Origin: Budorcas taxicolor | Lineage: Eukaryota; Chordata; Mammalia; Artiodactyla; Bovidae | Direction: 5' to 3' | NCBI RefSeq assembly: GCF_023091745.1 | Contig: NC_068910.1 | Coordinates: 87,238,170 to 87,302,169 of the forward strand | Length of the DNA stretch: 64,000 nt | Part shown: piece after piece, positions 34,240 through 45,954 of the stretch | Position numbering within the stretch: position 1 is the first letter of the stretch | Layout: each line of letters starts with the position of its first letter | The notes under the pieces: generated by a model | Told to the model about the DNA's origin: nothing | The model's database searches: none | The model's input: the letters and a program-made list of their open reading frames with translations, nothing else | Program-made: the position numbers and the translations under genes

Positions 34240-34470
34240 CTTTGGACCTACTATGCTCATAAGTACATCGCATGTATTATTTCACTTAAATCTCACAACC
34301 TTATAATATAGGGAGTGATATTCTAATATTAATTCTTTCCTGTTTTACTATTGAGAAAGATGAGGTACAAAAAACTAACAGGTACAGTGTCACAGATCTA
34401 ACAATTTGTGAAGCCAAAATCTAGAACCTCCACAGTCCTATGCTAAGGATCCTGATTTTAGCTAATGTAT
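34240..34470 (-). repeat. MIR SINE
   Basis: 'ttaaatctcacaaccttata', 'ttttactattgagaaagatg' and 'agtgtcacagatctaac' are reverse MIR words in order. Confidence 0.65.
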
Positions 34471-34519
34471 TATAGTGTTTCCCATGTACTAAACTAATGG
34501 TATATGGCACACAAGAAAG

Positions 34520-34624
34520 AGCAATGATCTGGAGTTAGACACATCTGGGCTTGAATTCAAGTTCTGCTATTTGGGCAAATTATTGGAACCATTTAAGCTT
34601 AATGTTCTCAATTGTAAAACAGAA
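34520..34624 (+). repeat. MIR SINE
   Basis: 'gatctggagttagacacatc', 'tgggcttgaattcaagttct' and 'ggcaaattattgg' follow MIR. Its end is cut by the next SINE. Confidence 0.65.
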
Positions 34625-34780
34625 GATGCTCAGTAGTTCAGTGATGTCAGACTCTTTGTGATCCCATTGACTGTAGCCCCCCAGGCTCTTCTGTCTATGG
34701 AATGCTCCAGGCAAGAATACTAGAGTGGGTTGCCATGCCTACTCCAGGGGGTAATAGAGAAACTAAAATTATATAACACA
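34625..34780 (-). mobile_element. Truncated Bov-tA with a shared non-SINE tail
   Basis: Reverse Bov-A body that stops at 'ctactccaggggg' and continues with 'taatagagaaactaaaatta'. The same extension follows truncated bodies at 38580-38855. Confidence 0.82.
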
Positions 34781-35015
34781 AATATTCTAAGATTTAAGAG
34801 TGTTACTTTTTTTTTTTCCAGATAGGTTACTCATCTGCCTGGTATATTCCTCTTTCCTTTAAAATAATCATCCTAACCCATAATACTTAGATCAAATACT
34901 TTGTCCTCTAGAAAACTTGCCTGGGTCATACCAGATAGAAGCAATCTCTTTTTCCTTCTAACTTCCAGATGACTTAAGGGCATTCTTCTTTCACTGTATA
35001 GGTATTAAATCTACA
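34781..35015. other. Non-genic stretch
   Basis: T tract near 34808. Nothing else recognised. Confidence 0.35.
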
Positions 35016-35394
35016 TTCAGTTCAGTTCAGTCACTCAGTCGTGTCCCACTCTTTGCGACTCCATGAATCGCAGCACGCCAGGACTCCCTGTCCATCACCA
35101 ACTCCCGGAGTTCACTCAGACTCATGTCCATCGAGTCAGTGATGCCATCCAGCCATCTCATCCTCTGTCGTCCCCTTCTCCTCCTGCCCCCGATCCCTCC
35201 CAGCATCAGAGACTTTTCCAATGAGTCAACTCTTCGCATGAGGTGGCCAAAGTACTGGAGTTTCAGCTTTGACATCATTCCTTCCAAAGAAATCCCAGGG
35301 CTGATCTCCTTCAGAATGGATTGGTGGATCTCCTTGCAGTCCAAGGGACTCTCAAGAGTCTTCTCCAACACCACAGTTCAAAAGCATCAATTCT

Positions 35395-37118
35395 TCAGTG
35401 CTCAGCCTTCTTCACAGTCCAACTCTCACATCCATACATGACTACTGGAAAAACCGTAGCCTTGACTAGACAACCCTTAGTTGGCAAAGTAATGTTTCTG
35501 CTTTTGAATATGCTATCTAGGTTGGTCATAACTTTCATTCCAAGGAGTAAGCGTCTTTTAATTTCATGGCTGCAATCACCATCTGCAGTGATTTTGGAAC
35601 CCCTCAAAATTAAGTCTGACACTGTTTCCACTGTTTCCCCATCTATTTCCCATGAAGTGATGAGACCAGATGCCATGATCTTCATTTTGTGAATGTTGAG
35701 CTTTAAGCCAACTTTTTCGCTCTCCTCTTTCACTTTCATCAAGAGGCTTTTTAGTTCCTCTTCACTTTCTGCCATAAGGGTGGTGTCATCTGCATTTCTG
35801 AGGTTATTGATATTCCTCCCGGCAATCTTGATTCCAGCTTGTGTTTCTTCCAGTCCAGCGTTTCTCATGATGTACTCTGCATATAAGGTAAATAAGCAGG
35901 GTGACAATATACAGCCTTGACGTACTCCTTTTCCTATTTGGAACCAGCCTGTTGTTCCATGTCCAGATCTAACTGTTGCTTCCTGACCTGCATACAGATT
36001 TCTCAAGAGGCAGGTCAGGTGGTCTGGTATTCCCATCTCTTTCAGAATTTTCCACAGTTTATTGTGATCCACACAGTCAAAGGCTTTGGCATAGTCAAGA
36101 AAGCAGAAATAGATGTTTTTTTGGAATTATCTTGCTTTTTCCATGTTCCAGCGGATGTTGGCAATTTGATCTCTGGTTCCTCTGCCTTTTTGAAGACCAG
36201 CTTGAACATCAGGAAGTTCTTGGTTCATGTATTGCTGAAGCCTGGCTTGGAGAATTTTGAGCATTACTTTACTAGCATGTGAGATGAGTGCAATTGTGCA
36301 GTAGTTTGAGCATTCTTTGGCATTGCCTTTCTTTGGGACTGGAATGAAAACTGACATTTTCCAGCCCTGTGGCCACTGCTGAGTTTTCCAAATTTGCTGG
36401 CATATTGAGTGCAACACTTTCACAGCATCATCTTTCAGGATTTGAAAGAGCTCAACTGGAATTCCATCACCTTCCACTAGCTTTGTTTGTAGTGATGCTT
36501 TCTAAGGCCCACTTGACTTCACAGTAGGATGTCTGGCTTTAGGTGAGTGATCACACCATTGTGATTATTCGGGTCATGAAGATCTTTTTTGTACAGTTCT
36601 TCCATGTATTTTTGCCATCTCTTCTTAATATCTTCTGCTTCTGTTAGTTCCATACCACTTCTGTCCTTTATCGAGCCCATTTTTGCATGAAATGTTCCCT
36701 TGGTATCTCTAATTTTCTTGAAGAGATCTCTAGTCTTTCCCATTCTGTTCTTTTCCTCTATTTCTTTGCATTGATCTCTGAAGAAGGCTTTCTTATCTCT
36801 TCTTGCTATTCTTTGGAATTCTGCATTCAGATGCTTATACCTTTCCTTTTCTGCTCTGCTTTTCACTTCTCTTCTTCTCACAACTATTTGTAAGGCCTCC
36901 CCAGACAGCCATTTTGCTTTTTTGCATTTCTTTTCCATGGGGATGGTCTTGATCCCTGTCTCCTGTACAATGTCATGAACCTCATTCCATAGTTCATCAG
37001 GCACTCTGTCTATCAGATCTAGGCCCTTAAATCTATTTCTCACTTCCACTGTATAATCATAATGGATTTGATTTAGGTCATACCTGAGTGGTCTAGCAGT
37101 TTTCCCTACTTTCTTCAA
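35395..37118 (-). pseudogene. BovB linker and reverse transcriptase, catalytic motif mutated
   Basis: Three open stretches (36519-37118, 36127-36477, 35395-36072) cover the Lys-rich linker, then RT motifs: 'VPKKGNAKECSNYCTIALIS', 'GKGVRQGCILSPCLFTLYAE' and the palm. The catalytic box reads 'NNLRNADDTTLMAE': the Tyr of YADD is Asn here, beside two intact Asp. Frame breaks separate the stretches. The active form copies element RNA at nicked DNA. This copy is dead by several independent lesions. Confidence 0.9.
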
Positions 37119-37241
37119 TTTGAGCCTGAATTTGGCAATAGGGAGTTCATGATCTGAGCCACAGTCAGCTCCCGGTCTTGTTTTTGTTGACTGTATGGAG
37201 CTTCTCCATCTTTGGCTGCAAAGAATATAATCAATCTGATT

Positions 37242-38345
37242 TCAGTGTTGACCATCTGGTGATGTCCATGTATAGAGTCTTTTCTTGTGTTGTTGGGAGA
37301 AGGTGTTTGCTATGACCAGTCCATTTTCTTGGCAAAACTCTATTAGTCTTTGCCCTGCTTCATTCCGTATTCCAAGGCCAAATTTGCCTGTTACTCCAGA
37401 TGTTTCTTGACTTCTTACTTTTGCATTCCAGTCCCCTATAATGAAAAGGACATCTTTTGGTGGTGTTAGTTCTAAAAGGTCTTCTAGGTCTTCATAGAAC
37501 CGTTCAACTTCAGCTTCTTCAGCATTACTGGTTGGAGCATAGACTTGGATTACCATGATATTGAATGGTTTGCCTTGGAGACGAACAGAGATCATTCTGT
37601 CATTTTTGAGATTGCATCCAAGTACTGCATTTCGGACTCTTTTGTTGACCATGATGGCTACTCCATTTCTTCTGAGGGATTCCTGCCTGCAATGGTGGAT
37701 ATAATAGTCATCTGAGTTAAATTCACCCATTCCAGTCCATTTTAGTTCACTGATTTCTAGAATGTCAACGTTCACTCTTGCCATCTCTTGTTTGACCACT
37801 TCCAATTTGCCTTGATTCATGGACCTGACATTCCGGGTTCCTATGCAATATTGCTCTTTACAGCATCGGACCTTGTTTCTATCACCAGTCACATCCACAG
37901 CTGGGTATTGTTTTTGCTTTGGTTCCATCCCTTCATTCTTTCTGGAGTTATTTCTCCACTGATCTCCAGTAGCATATTGGGCACCTACTGACCTGGGGAG
38001 TTCCTGTTTCAACATACTATCATTTTGCCTTTTCATACTGTTTGTGGGGTTCTCAAGGCAAGAATACTCAAGTGGTTTGCCATTCCCTTCTCCAGTGGAC
38101 CCCTTTCTGTCAGACCTCTCCACCATGACCCACCTGTCTTGGGTTGCCCCACAGGCATGGCTTAGTTTCATTGAGTTAGACAAGGCTGTGGTCCTAGTGT
38201 GATTAGACTGACTAGTTTTCTGTGAGTATGGTTTCAGTGTGCCTTCCCTCTGATGCCCTCTTGCAACGCCTACCATCTTACTTGGGTTTCTCTTACCTTG
38301 GGCGTGGGGTATCTCTTCACGACTGCTCCAGCAAAGCACAGCCAC
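37242..38345 (-). pseudogene. BovB endonuclease (APE-like) domain, ends in premature stop
   Basis: The frame contains the APE-type endonuclease signatures: 'IGTRNVRSMNQGKLE' at the start of the fold, 'LEISELKWTGMG' with the metal-binding Glu, 'VIQVYAPTS' and 'FIIGDWNAKV' with the catalytic Asp/Asn pair. It ends at TGA (37242-37244) right after 'YTWTSPDGQH', where other BovB copies have an Arg codon. CGA to TGA by CpG decay would explain it. The final Ser-Asp-His of the fold is still visible beyond the stop at about 37149-37157. This domain nicks target DNA in the living element. Confidence 0.88.
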
Positions 38346-38415
38346 TGCTCCTTACCTTGGATGAGGGGTATCTCCTCACTGCTGCCCTTCCTGACCTTCA
38401 ACGTGGGATGGCTCC

Positions 38416-38532
38416 TCATTAGCATCACAATATTAGACACTGGGGACACAGAGCCAAATAATACATGCACTGGCCTTATCTTTATGGAGCTCATCACACT
38501 CTATTCTGTAGCAGGACGAGTTGGGCATTAGT
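38416..38532 (+). repeat. Fragment of an old mammalian repeat
   Basis: 'attagacactggggacacag' and 'ccttatctttatggagctca' match the 5' section of the repeat family seen at 48000-48520. Flanks the 5' end of the large BovB. Confidence 0.45.
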
Positions 38533-38577
38533 TTACTTGCTATAAATAATTTATATTTATATTCTCCCTAGTCTCTA

Positions 38578-39048
38578 GAATGTTGCTGTTTGCAACTCTT
38601 TGAGACCCTATGGACTGTAGCCCACCAGGCTCCTCTGTCCATGGAATGTTCCAAGCAAAAATACTAGACTGGATTGCCATTTCCTACTCCAGGGGCTAAC
38701 AGAGAAACTAAAATTAGTCCAGCTCGTTGCGACCCCATCGACTGTAGCCTGCCAGGCTCCTCTGTCCATGGAATGTTCCAAGCAAGAAAACTAGATTGGG
38801 GTGCCATTTAGGCCTTCCGGGGGTAATAGAGAAACTAAAATTATATAGTTTCAATCATGTTCAACTCTTTGCAACCCTATGTCTGTATGTAGCCCATCAG
38901 GCTCCTCTGTCCATGGGATTTCCCAGGCAAGACTACTAGAGTGCGTTGCCATTTCCTTCTTAGGGGATCTGCCTAACTCAGGGATAGAACCTATGTCTCC
39001 TGCATTGGCAGGTGATTCTTCACCATTGAGTCACCAGGGAAGCAGAAT
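38578..39048 (-). mobile_element. Three tandem Bov-tA pieces, two sharing an extra tail
   Basis: Unit 1 (38578-38718) and unit 2 (38719-38855) are truncated bodies both containing 'ccatggaatgttccaagcaa' and both followed by 'agagaaactaaaatta'. Unit 3 (38856-39042) is a complete reverse Bov-tA with its head ('gagtcaccagggaagc'). Units 1 and 2 look like a tandem duplication of about 130 bp. Confidence 0.85.
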
Positions 39049-39189
39049 GTCATGGGCACTCAAATATTTGAGTAACATTTGCTGACTAAATGAATAGAAG
39101 TTTTGGAAACCGACAGACTTTGTTATCATAGATCTAGAGAAAAAATTACTTCTTCATTGTCCAACTGTTCTATATTAATGCAGTCATTG

Positions 39190-39562
39190 CTGTTGTTCAG
39201 TGCTAAGTTGTGTCTGACTCTTTGTGACTCCACAGACTGCAGCATGCCAGGCTTTCCTATCCTTACTATCTCCCAGAGTTTGCTCAAATGCATGCCTGTT
39301 GAGTTGGTGATGCTATCCAGAGGATGGAGGCTCATCCTCTGCCACCCTCTTCTCCTTTTGCCTTCTATCTTTCCCAGCATCCTGTTGTCTCCAGTGAGTC
39401 TGCTCTTTGCCTCAGGTGGCCAAAATATTGGAGTTTCAGCTTCAGCATCAGTCTTTTCAATGAATATTCAGGGTTGATTTCCTTTAAGATTGACTGGTTT
39501 GATCTTGCAGTCCAGGAGACTCTCAAGAGTCTTTTTCAGCACCACAATTTGAAAGTATCATA
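39190..39562 (-). mobile_element. BovB LINE 3' end, truncated
   Basis: Starts 'ctgttgttcagtgctaagtt' (BovB tail region) and covers the C-terminal block, including 'tttcagcttcagcatcagtc'. It carries a 10-base 'aggatggagg'-type insertion near 39320 and several indels. Old copy. Confidence 0.88.
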
Positions 39563-40414
39563 TATAAACTCTATTATCATGGGTGTGTATGAGTGTTTGT
39601 GGATGTGTGTGTTGGTTTAGGTGTGTATGCATAGTAATGTTTTTCTTTTACTTAAGTAATTTTGGCTATTTTAGTACATAGCTAAATGATTAAGTAAATA
39701 AGTTTTATCTATAGAAAGTCAAACATATCTGCAGAATGTTCAGAATTTCAGACAGTAATGTTCAGCATTTGTAACAGGAAAACCTCAGTGGACTTGGACA
39801 GAGGGTTCAAGAACATGTTAGAGTTAAATTGGTTTGGTAAATTTAATGGGACCACTTGCACTCAGGGATTTGAGACACGGAGTAAAAGAAGTTGAATGAG
39901 GGCAAAATATTTTTATATTTTACATATATATTCTATAATAATAGCAAGTAAAACTATCTAGTTTCATTTTAGCATATCTGATATTTTTCTGTAATAATTG
40001 CAGGGCTCTTATTTGGGTATACTTACTTTCCTTCTAGGCAAGATACAGAAGGCAGATAGTGTCAAAGAAAAAGTCTTCTCAAATGAGTGTTACTATCAAT
40101 GACAGGTAGTCAGTAGTGACCAGGTTTTTTTTCTAAATATACCAACATATGAACATTCGTTGGAGCAGGGCCTAAACCCCACATTTTGGGGGAAATAAAA
40201 CTAATCCACAAATTAGTTTTTTGATCTCAGAAATCTCAACAAGAATGGATTCCTGTGTCTTTGATCTCATCATTGTATCAGTTTTGAGGCAGCCTGAAAT
40301 TGGCTTGTCTTCAGACAGTCCTCATTCTTCCAGATACATCTCCCTGCTAACCAACTTCAGGCTCAAACCCTCAATTCTAGCTCTTCTAGAGCTGGGCATA
40401 ATGCCAACTCTGAC
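39563..40414. other. Non-genic stretch
   Basis: A short GT-rich patch lies at 39582-39630. No repeat or exon recognised. Confidence 0.4.
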
Positions 40415-40640
40415 ATCACTAGCAGAGTGAGATTGGGCAAACTCCTTACCCTCTTTAATGAACAAATTTCAATTCTGTATTGGTTTCAGATCCTACTCAT
40501 TTCTTTTCCTCTGAGTGACTTTTTGCATACTGAAAGCACTCATTTGTAAAACAAGGTTATCAAGGTCTACTACACAAAGGATGTTGGGATGATTAAATGA
40601 AATGGTGTCAGGACTCTGTCAATAGCAGGTGATATTTATA
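40415..40640 (+). repeat. MIR-like fragment
   Basis: 'gagattgggcaaactcctta' and, further on, 'tcatttgtaaaacaagg' with 'gggatgattaaatgaaat' resemble a MIR core expanded by an insertion. Confidence 0.4.
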
Positions 40641-42039
40641 CCCAAATCAAAGAGTCCAGAGCTTGTGCTGGGCTTGGAAAGTAGCAATATTTAACTCAGT
40701 TGAAATACCATAAACAAGCTGAATCCAGACAGGGAAATGTATTATTTGTGAAGAACTCTTCACAAAAGTCAAGAGGGGGAGAATGAGACATACAGATATT
40801 TAATGTGTGGTTTAGTTGTTTGTAAGGTCTATGGGATCTGAGGAGTGGGGAGAGAGATGTGATTATAGAATTGCTATAAATTGAGAAAGACAAAAGATGA
40901 GATTTATGAAAGCAAATACCCCACAAGAGAAATGTGAAAGGAAAAGCTATATAAGGATGCCAGTCTTTTCTAATATCCATGATGAGTGGTATTGAGAGGG
41001 AATTCAGATGCATCTTAAGAAACATAACAATGAAAGCAACCAAAAATAATATTGAAACCAAGTGTTTACAATCAACTTACAAGAAGAGTGATGGGAGAGT
41101 ACTTATGAAATCCTGCATGCTAAAAACTTGAAACATAACAAAAGAGGAGAATGAGCCATAGGCTTGGTTGGAATAAGGACAAGAAAGAATAAAGTTTGCA
41201 TGTTGCAAAGGCGATGAGGTCTTCCTTTAATCTTATATTTTTAAAAAATAATACAATAGCAGCTAATATATTTTTCCAAATCTGGGATTATTTTCTCAGA
41301 TTTTTTAGAATAGTTTTTCAGCTTAAGAAATGGAAATAATCTTGACATGAAAAAGGGGAACAGATATCCATTTTTCCCTTTAAATGTCTAAAATGTTTTG
41401 AAATCTCTTTTATAAAAATAGTGTGATATATTTAAAAATGACAATAACAAAAGTTTTCAGGAAGAAGGAAAGTCAAAGGCCTCAGAGAATACAACAGAAA
41501 CACACACACAGAAGAACTGAAATGTAGTATAGATAGAAAAATGATAATGAGAAAGAAAATTTCATAGAGGTCAAAGAAAAATGAGTGAAGTTTATATACA
41601 AAATCTCAAGGTGACAAAATAAACAAATCTCTACTTAAAGCATCTTTATATGTATAAGAAGAGAATGAGATGAGTGAAGCTAGAAGGTTTTATTGGAGTA
41701 TTACATGAATCCTTCAAAATCGCACCAAGAGAGAGTGTAGAGAGTGGAAGATTTCTTTACTGAACTGTTTCAGTGAGAGGAACAGAATGTTCTTGGGTCA
41801 TACAGCCCCACCGTTAAGTGATTTCAGAGTTTCAATAATCTCCCTCCAAAACTACTGATCTGTGGGAGAAACACTATCTGTGCCCATCTTCTACTTTTGT
41901 CTTCCTAATCTCAACCTCGGCAATCTCTCCGTCTCTCTGATGCTAGCCTATCTCTTTCAATCAACGTGACACATCATTACCAGATTAATCTACCAGATTA
42001 ATTTACTTGACTAATCTACCTGATTAATGCTGCCTGGAT
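40641..42039. other. Non-genic stretch, about 1.4 kb
   Basis: AT-rich. The 121-codon - strand frame at 40696-41061 has no splice or family support. A 13-14 bp motif is repeated four times at 41978-42029. Confidence 0.4.
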
Positions 42040-42173
42040 AACGATTCTGAAGCTCAAACCTAATAATTTTGCTGCTACCCTTACAAATCTTTAAGTGTCT
42101 CCTCAACACCTACAGGATCAAAAGCAAACTCATTGACCTAATCTGCTTTCTAACTAGATCCTCACAAGTCTCC

Positions 42174-42213
<40 letters not shown>

Positions 42214-42300
42214 TAGCAAAGTGATACTATCATTTTGCTCAGTCCAGATTTTCCCCCATCTCTATCACTTTATTTATACTGTTTTCCCATTTGTATCTTC
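42040..42300 (+). repeat. L2 LINE fragment
   Basis: 'ctcaacacctacaggatcaa' + 'aagcaaactcattgacctaa' and 'tcctcacaagtctcc' follow the L2 3' region, split by a CA microsatellite. Confidence 0.6.
42176..42210. repeat. (CA)n microsatellite
   Basis: About 17 uninterrupted CA units inside the L2 fragment. Confidence 0.96.
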
Positions 42301-43221
42301 TTTTCTTCTCTATTTGATGAATAGTATGGAAGTTTAAAAAATATATATGGTCAAATTAGAATTCATGGTGTACACTTTGAAGGAAAAAACGTGTGAAAAG
42401 GAATGAGGATTGAGAGGACCAGTAAAAAGAGAATAAGGAGGGGCATGGTTTAGGAAAAAAAATTAATTTCATAGGTTCTATTATCATTTTCTCTGTATAT
42501 TAGTGATGTTAGACTCCTGACAAAAAGTCTCTGTGGTCCCACTGATGAGGGTATTAATATTTTTACAGGTTCAGTGTATGATATACCAAGATGACTGCTC
42601 CCATATCCACCCAGAGGAAGACAGGCTCTGAGACATCAATGCATAATTCCTCATAGTTTAATACCCTTGTTTCCAACTGTAACACCAAAAGCTATTTGTT
42701 AGAACAGCTTTAAACTTTTATTTGTTTACCTTGGGATTATGGTAGTATGGAAAGAGAACAGGTTTTAATTAATAGATTTGGACAACTTGTGAAAAGGAAG
42801 GCAGAGTAAATGACAATTTGGACTGAGAAATTCAAAAGGAAAAAATAGGAAAATGGACAGAAAAGTACCAAAAGATATTTATACCTACTACACTTTGTGC
42901 TGAAATTAATTAACTTGAGAATCAAGATAATAAAAATAATTGTAAGGCCCTAAAAGTGAACAAGGAAAAATAATTAATGATGAGTATTTTATGTGACAAA
43001 TTTTTAATTATAGCTAATATAATGTTTGAGGGAAGGAGAATTAATATTTACCCAAGAGAAGAATTTGAAAAACAGAAGAAGCTGCAATAATTTATTCATT
43101 CATCCATGTATTCACTCATTTAGCTAACTCATATCAAGTGCCTCCTAAGCAAGCCACTTAGGCTCTAAATGTGTGTGTGTGGCTGGGGGTGGGTGGGAAA
43201 TCTACCATTTTGTATCCGTAA
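42301..43221. other. Non-genic stretch
   Basis: AT-rich, with a short GT/G-rich patch near 43170-43195. One acceptor-like site at 42568 is discussed among the rejected items. Confidence 0.4.
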
Positions 43222-43436
43222 TGAGAGTTTGAACGTAAAAGTAAAAGTTGCTCAGTTGTGTCCGACTCTTTGCGACCCCATGGAATAGCCCCAGAATTCT
43301 TCAGGCCAGAATACTGTAGTGGGTAGACTTTCCATTCTTCAGGAGATCTTCACAACCCAGGGATCAAATCCAGGTATCCCACATTGCAGGTGGGTTCTTT
43401 ACCAGCTGAGCCACCAAGGAAGCCCATTGAGAGTTT
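43222..43436 (-). mobile_element. Bov-tA SINE with 9-bp target duplication
   Basis: Reverse element flanked by tgagagttt (43222-43230, 43428-43436). Small loss after 'gaccccatgga'. Confidence 0.92.
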
Positions 43437-44059
43437 ATAGGGTCTTATTTTAAAAAGGTAAAAAAGAAAAACAAATAATCACAATTCTTTGTATAAAAAT
43501 TCACAAAGATGGGAAACATATGGTAGTAATTGTACATAAAATCATCCTGGAAAAGATCCAGCCAGATGCACAAGCACATTTACATGAAAAAAAGAGAGTT
43601 TATAGAAGAAACACTTAAATGATGAGATATTATAATAGTGCAAGATATCAGATTTATAGAAATTATTTAGGCTCAATTTGAAGAGAGTACATTGTAAATG
43701 TTTATGAAATGTTAAAATGTCTTTTATAATAAAATCCTGTATAATGAATATAAAAATAAAATGAGAAAATACAATTGCTCTGTAAGTGTAAAACTGTATT
43801 CTAGAAGTCCAGGATAACTAGAGGTATCATTAAACTAGACTTTTGAATCTGAGCAATGTAGAATGCAAACGAATCCAATTATTTGGGTTGGTGTTTGGCT
43901 TTTCTCAGTTTTACAAACCTTCTGAATATCAGTGAAAACAACAAATCTGTGCCAGTCCTAGAACTGTTATAGAAACCAAGAATCTCTCTTTTTCATGAAT
44001 GGCCTTAAGGTTTTGCCTCACTTTTCTCTGTTTTGTTGTTTTTCCTTTGTGCTTGTTTA
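43437..44059. other. Non-genic stretch
   Basis: AT-rich. No recognised feature. Confidence 0.4.
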
Positions 44060-44362
44060 TTCAAGTGCATCGGAGAAGGCAATGGCACCCCACAGCAGTA
44101 CTCTTGCCTGGAAAATCCCATGGACAGAGGAGCCTGGTGGGCTGCAGTCCATGGAGTCGCAAAGAGTAGGACACAGCTGAGTGACTTCACTTTCACTTTT
44201 TACTTTCATGCATTGGAGAGGGAAATGGCAACCCACTCCAGTGTTCTTGCCTGGAGAATCCCAGGGATGGCGGAGCCTTGTGAGCTGCCATCTATGGGGT
44301 TGCACAGAGTCGGACACAACTGAAGTGACTTAGCAGCAGCAGCAGCAGCATTCACTTGCATC
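44060..44362 (+). mobile_element. BOV-A2 SINE with target duplication
   Basis: Two Bov-A monomers, linker 'cttcactttcactttttact', (AGC)5 tail. Flanks ttcaagtgcatc (44060-44071) and ttcacttgcatc (44351-44362) differ at two positions. Confidence 0.94.
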
Positions 44363-44889
44363 AAATTAAGGAGAAAGTTGAATTAGTACACCTCATAATA
44401 AAATCTCTCTAAAGTCATCATAAAATGTTTGTAGTTTACAGTAGCTCTTATGATAATGATATAGGATCCATGATAATCAATTATAACTACATTTTGCCTT
44501 CTATAATCAAGATGAAATTTGCTTCTCTGGATTCTCAAATAGACAAAGGAAGGCAACAAATATCAGTCTGAAGGGGACCCATTTATGCTCATTGATCATG
44601 GGACACCTCAAGCTCCTCCTTCCTGAGAGTTTAACTCTTCTGCATATTTCAGCAGAATAAAGCCAATCTAAAGCTGGACCTTGACCTTTACAAAAAGAGA
44701 GGTCTAAATGTTAGGACATTTTATATAATGAGTCTTGGAGAATGTTCCACGTATTGGTAGAATTTTTTCTGTGCCAGAGAAAGAAGCTCATAATTCAAAT
44801 ATTGCTAAGTAAGCTAAAGACCATGTCATATTTTGAGCGCACAGCCAGGTGTGTCAGAAGTTATGTTGTACATCAAAGGAGCACAGATT
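44363..44889. other. Non-genic stretch
   Basis: No repeat or phase-consistent exon recognised. Confidence 0.35.
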
Positions 44890-45020
44890 GGAGCCCGGAA
44901 AGTCAGTTACAAGCTCATTGCTGTCACTTACTGGCATCTCTGGATCAGGCTGCTTAATCTCCATGGTCTTCTGCATCTTCATCTTCAGAAAGAGGGCTAT
45001 TAATGATCTTAAAGGCTCCT
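44890..45020 (+). repeat. MIR-like fragment
   Basis: 'ggagcccggaaagtcag', 'gctgtcacttactggcatct' and 'cttcatcttcagaaagaggg' resemble an eroded MIR core. Confidence 0.4.
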
Positions 45021-45577
45021 TTCTATCTTCAGTATTTGGGTTATGAGAGGACACCAAGAAAGGTATATCCTATGTGCAGAAAGAGGTTAGTACAAAACGA
45101 TTGTCCTTCAGCTTTTTCAAATTAGCTCTCTTTTCACTTTTCAGATGACCATTGTTGATCTTATTTCTATAATTTTTTTTACATAAGCTATTTTAGGTTT
45201 TGGTTTTTATTGTTCTTTGTTTTCCTGACCAACTGCACTTCCTCTGTCCTGGGTACTTCCTCATATTCTGAACTAGCAACCATGTATGTGAATACAGACT
45301 TTACTTGAGTTACAGCCAGGTTCCTCTGATTATGAAAACTTCTTCATAAACCAAGATGTCTAATTTCTCTTCTCAGGAACTAAGAAGGCTTCTGTAACTC
45401 AAGAAGAGCTATTTCTTAAAATCCTTTTGAGTGCCATTTCAAAGGACAAAATCCTGCTTTGACAAATGGGTGGTGAAGTTTGAATAGGATTGTGGTCGGG
45501 GGCAGAAGAGCAGGAGGCTTTGTGGTATGGAGAGTGCTGGGCTGAAATGAGACAGCCGCCCCTGCTGTCATCAATTA

Positions 45578-45578
<1 letters not shown>
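45021..45578. other. Non-genic stretch
   Basis: No recognised gene or repeat apart from the CA tract that follows. Confidence 0.35.

Positions 45579-45615
<37 letters not shown>
45579..45615. repeat. (CA)n microsatellite
   Basis: About 18 uninterrupted CA units. Confidence 0.97.
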
Positions 45616-45617
<2 letters not shown>

Positions 45618-45647
45618 TGCCACCTTTCAGATCTTGTTCTGATCATG

Positions 45648-45895
45648 TGTTGTTGTTCGGTCACTAAGTTGTGTCTGACTCTTTGCAACCCCATGGACTG
45701 CAGCATGCCAGGCTTCCCTGTCCTTCACTATCTCCCAGAGTTTGCTCAGATGCATGCCCACTGAGTCGGTGATGCTATCCAACTATCTCAACCTCTGCCA
45801 CCCTCTTCTCCTCCCGCCCTCAATCTCTTCCAGCATCAGGTTTCTTTTCTAATGAGTTGGCTCTTCGCATCACGTGGCCAAAGTAGACATGTCTG
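45648..45895 (-). mobile_element. BovB LINE 3' end, short
   Basis: From 'gttgttgttcggtcactaag' through the Arg-rich C-terminal block to 'cacgtggccaaagta'. It is followed at once by a 13-bp direct repeat gtagacatgtctg (45883-45895, 45901-45913). Confidence 0.9.
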
Positions 45896-45954
45896 GTCAT
45901 GTAGACATGTCTGTATAATGACAACCATAGTCTCCATTGACTTAGCACTTGACT

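Larger units (their letters stand above)
35016..38415 (-). mobile_element. Nearly full-length BovB (RTE) LINE
   Basis: About 3.4 kb, close to the known full length of BovB (roughly 3.2 kb). On the - strand, in order, it has a 5' leader, an endonuclease-containing frame, a linker, reverse transcriptase and the C-terminal Arg-rich block, ending in ttcag repeats. The single ancestral protein frame is broken into at least five open stretches by a nonsense codon and frame breaks, so it cannot move itself. It is the longest copy in the window and the best local reference for the shorter ones. Confidence 0.94.

Noticed and set aside
40696..41061. 121-codon - strand frame
   Set aside because: Low-complexity hydrophobic composition from AT-rich DNA, with no splice borders or recognised family.
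42569..42628. Possible phase-0 terminal exon after 'tatttttacag'
   Set aside because: The acceptor is plausible and the frame is open for 20 codons to a TGA, but that length is expected by chance and no homology or poly(A) context supports it.
45399..45623. Cys/Val-repeat frame across the CA tract
   Set aside because: It is the translation of a dinucleotide microsatellite.
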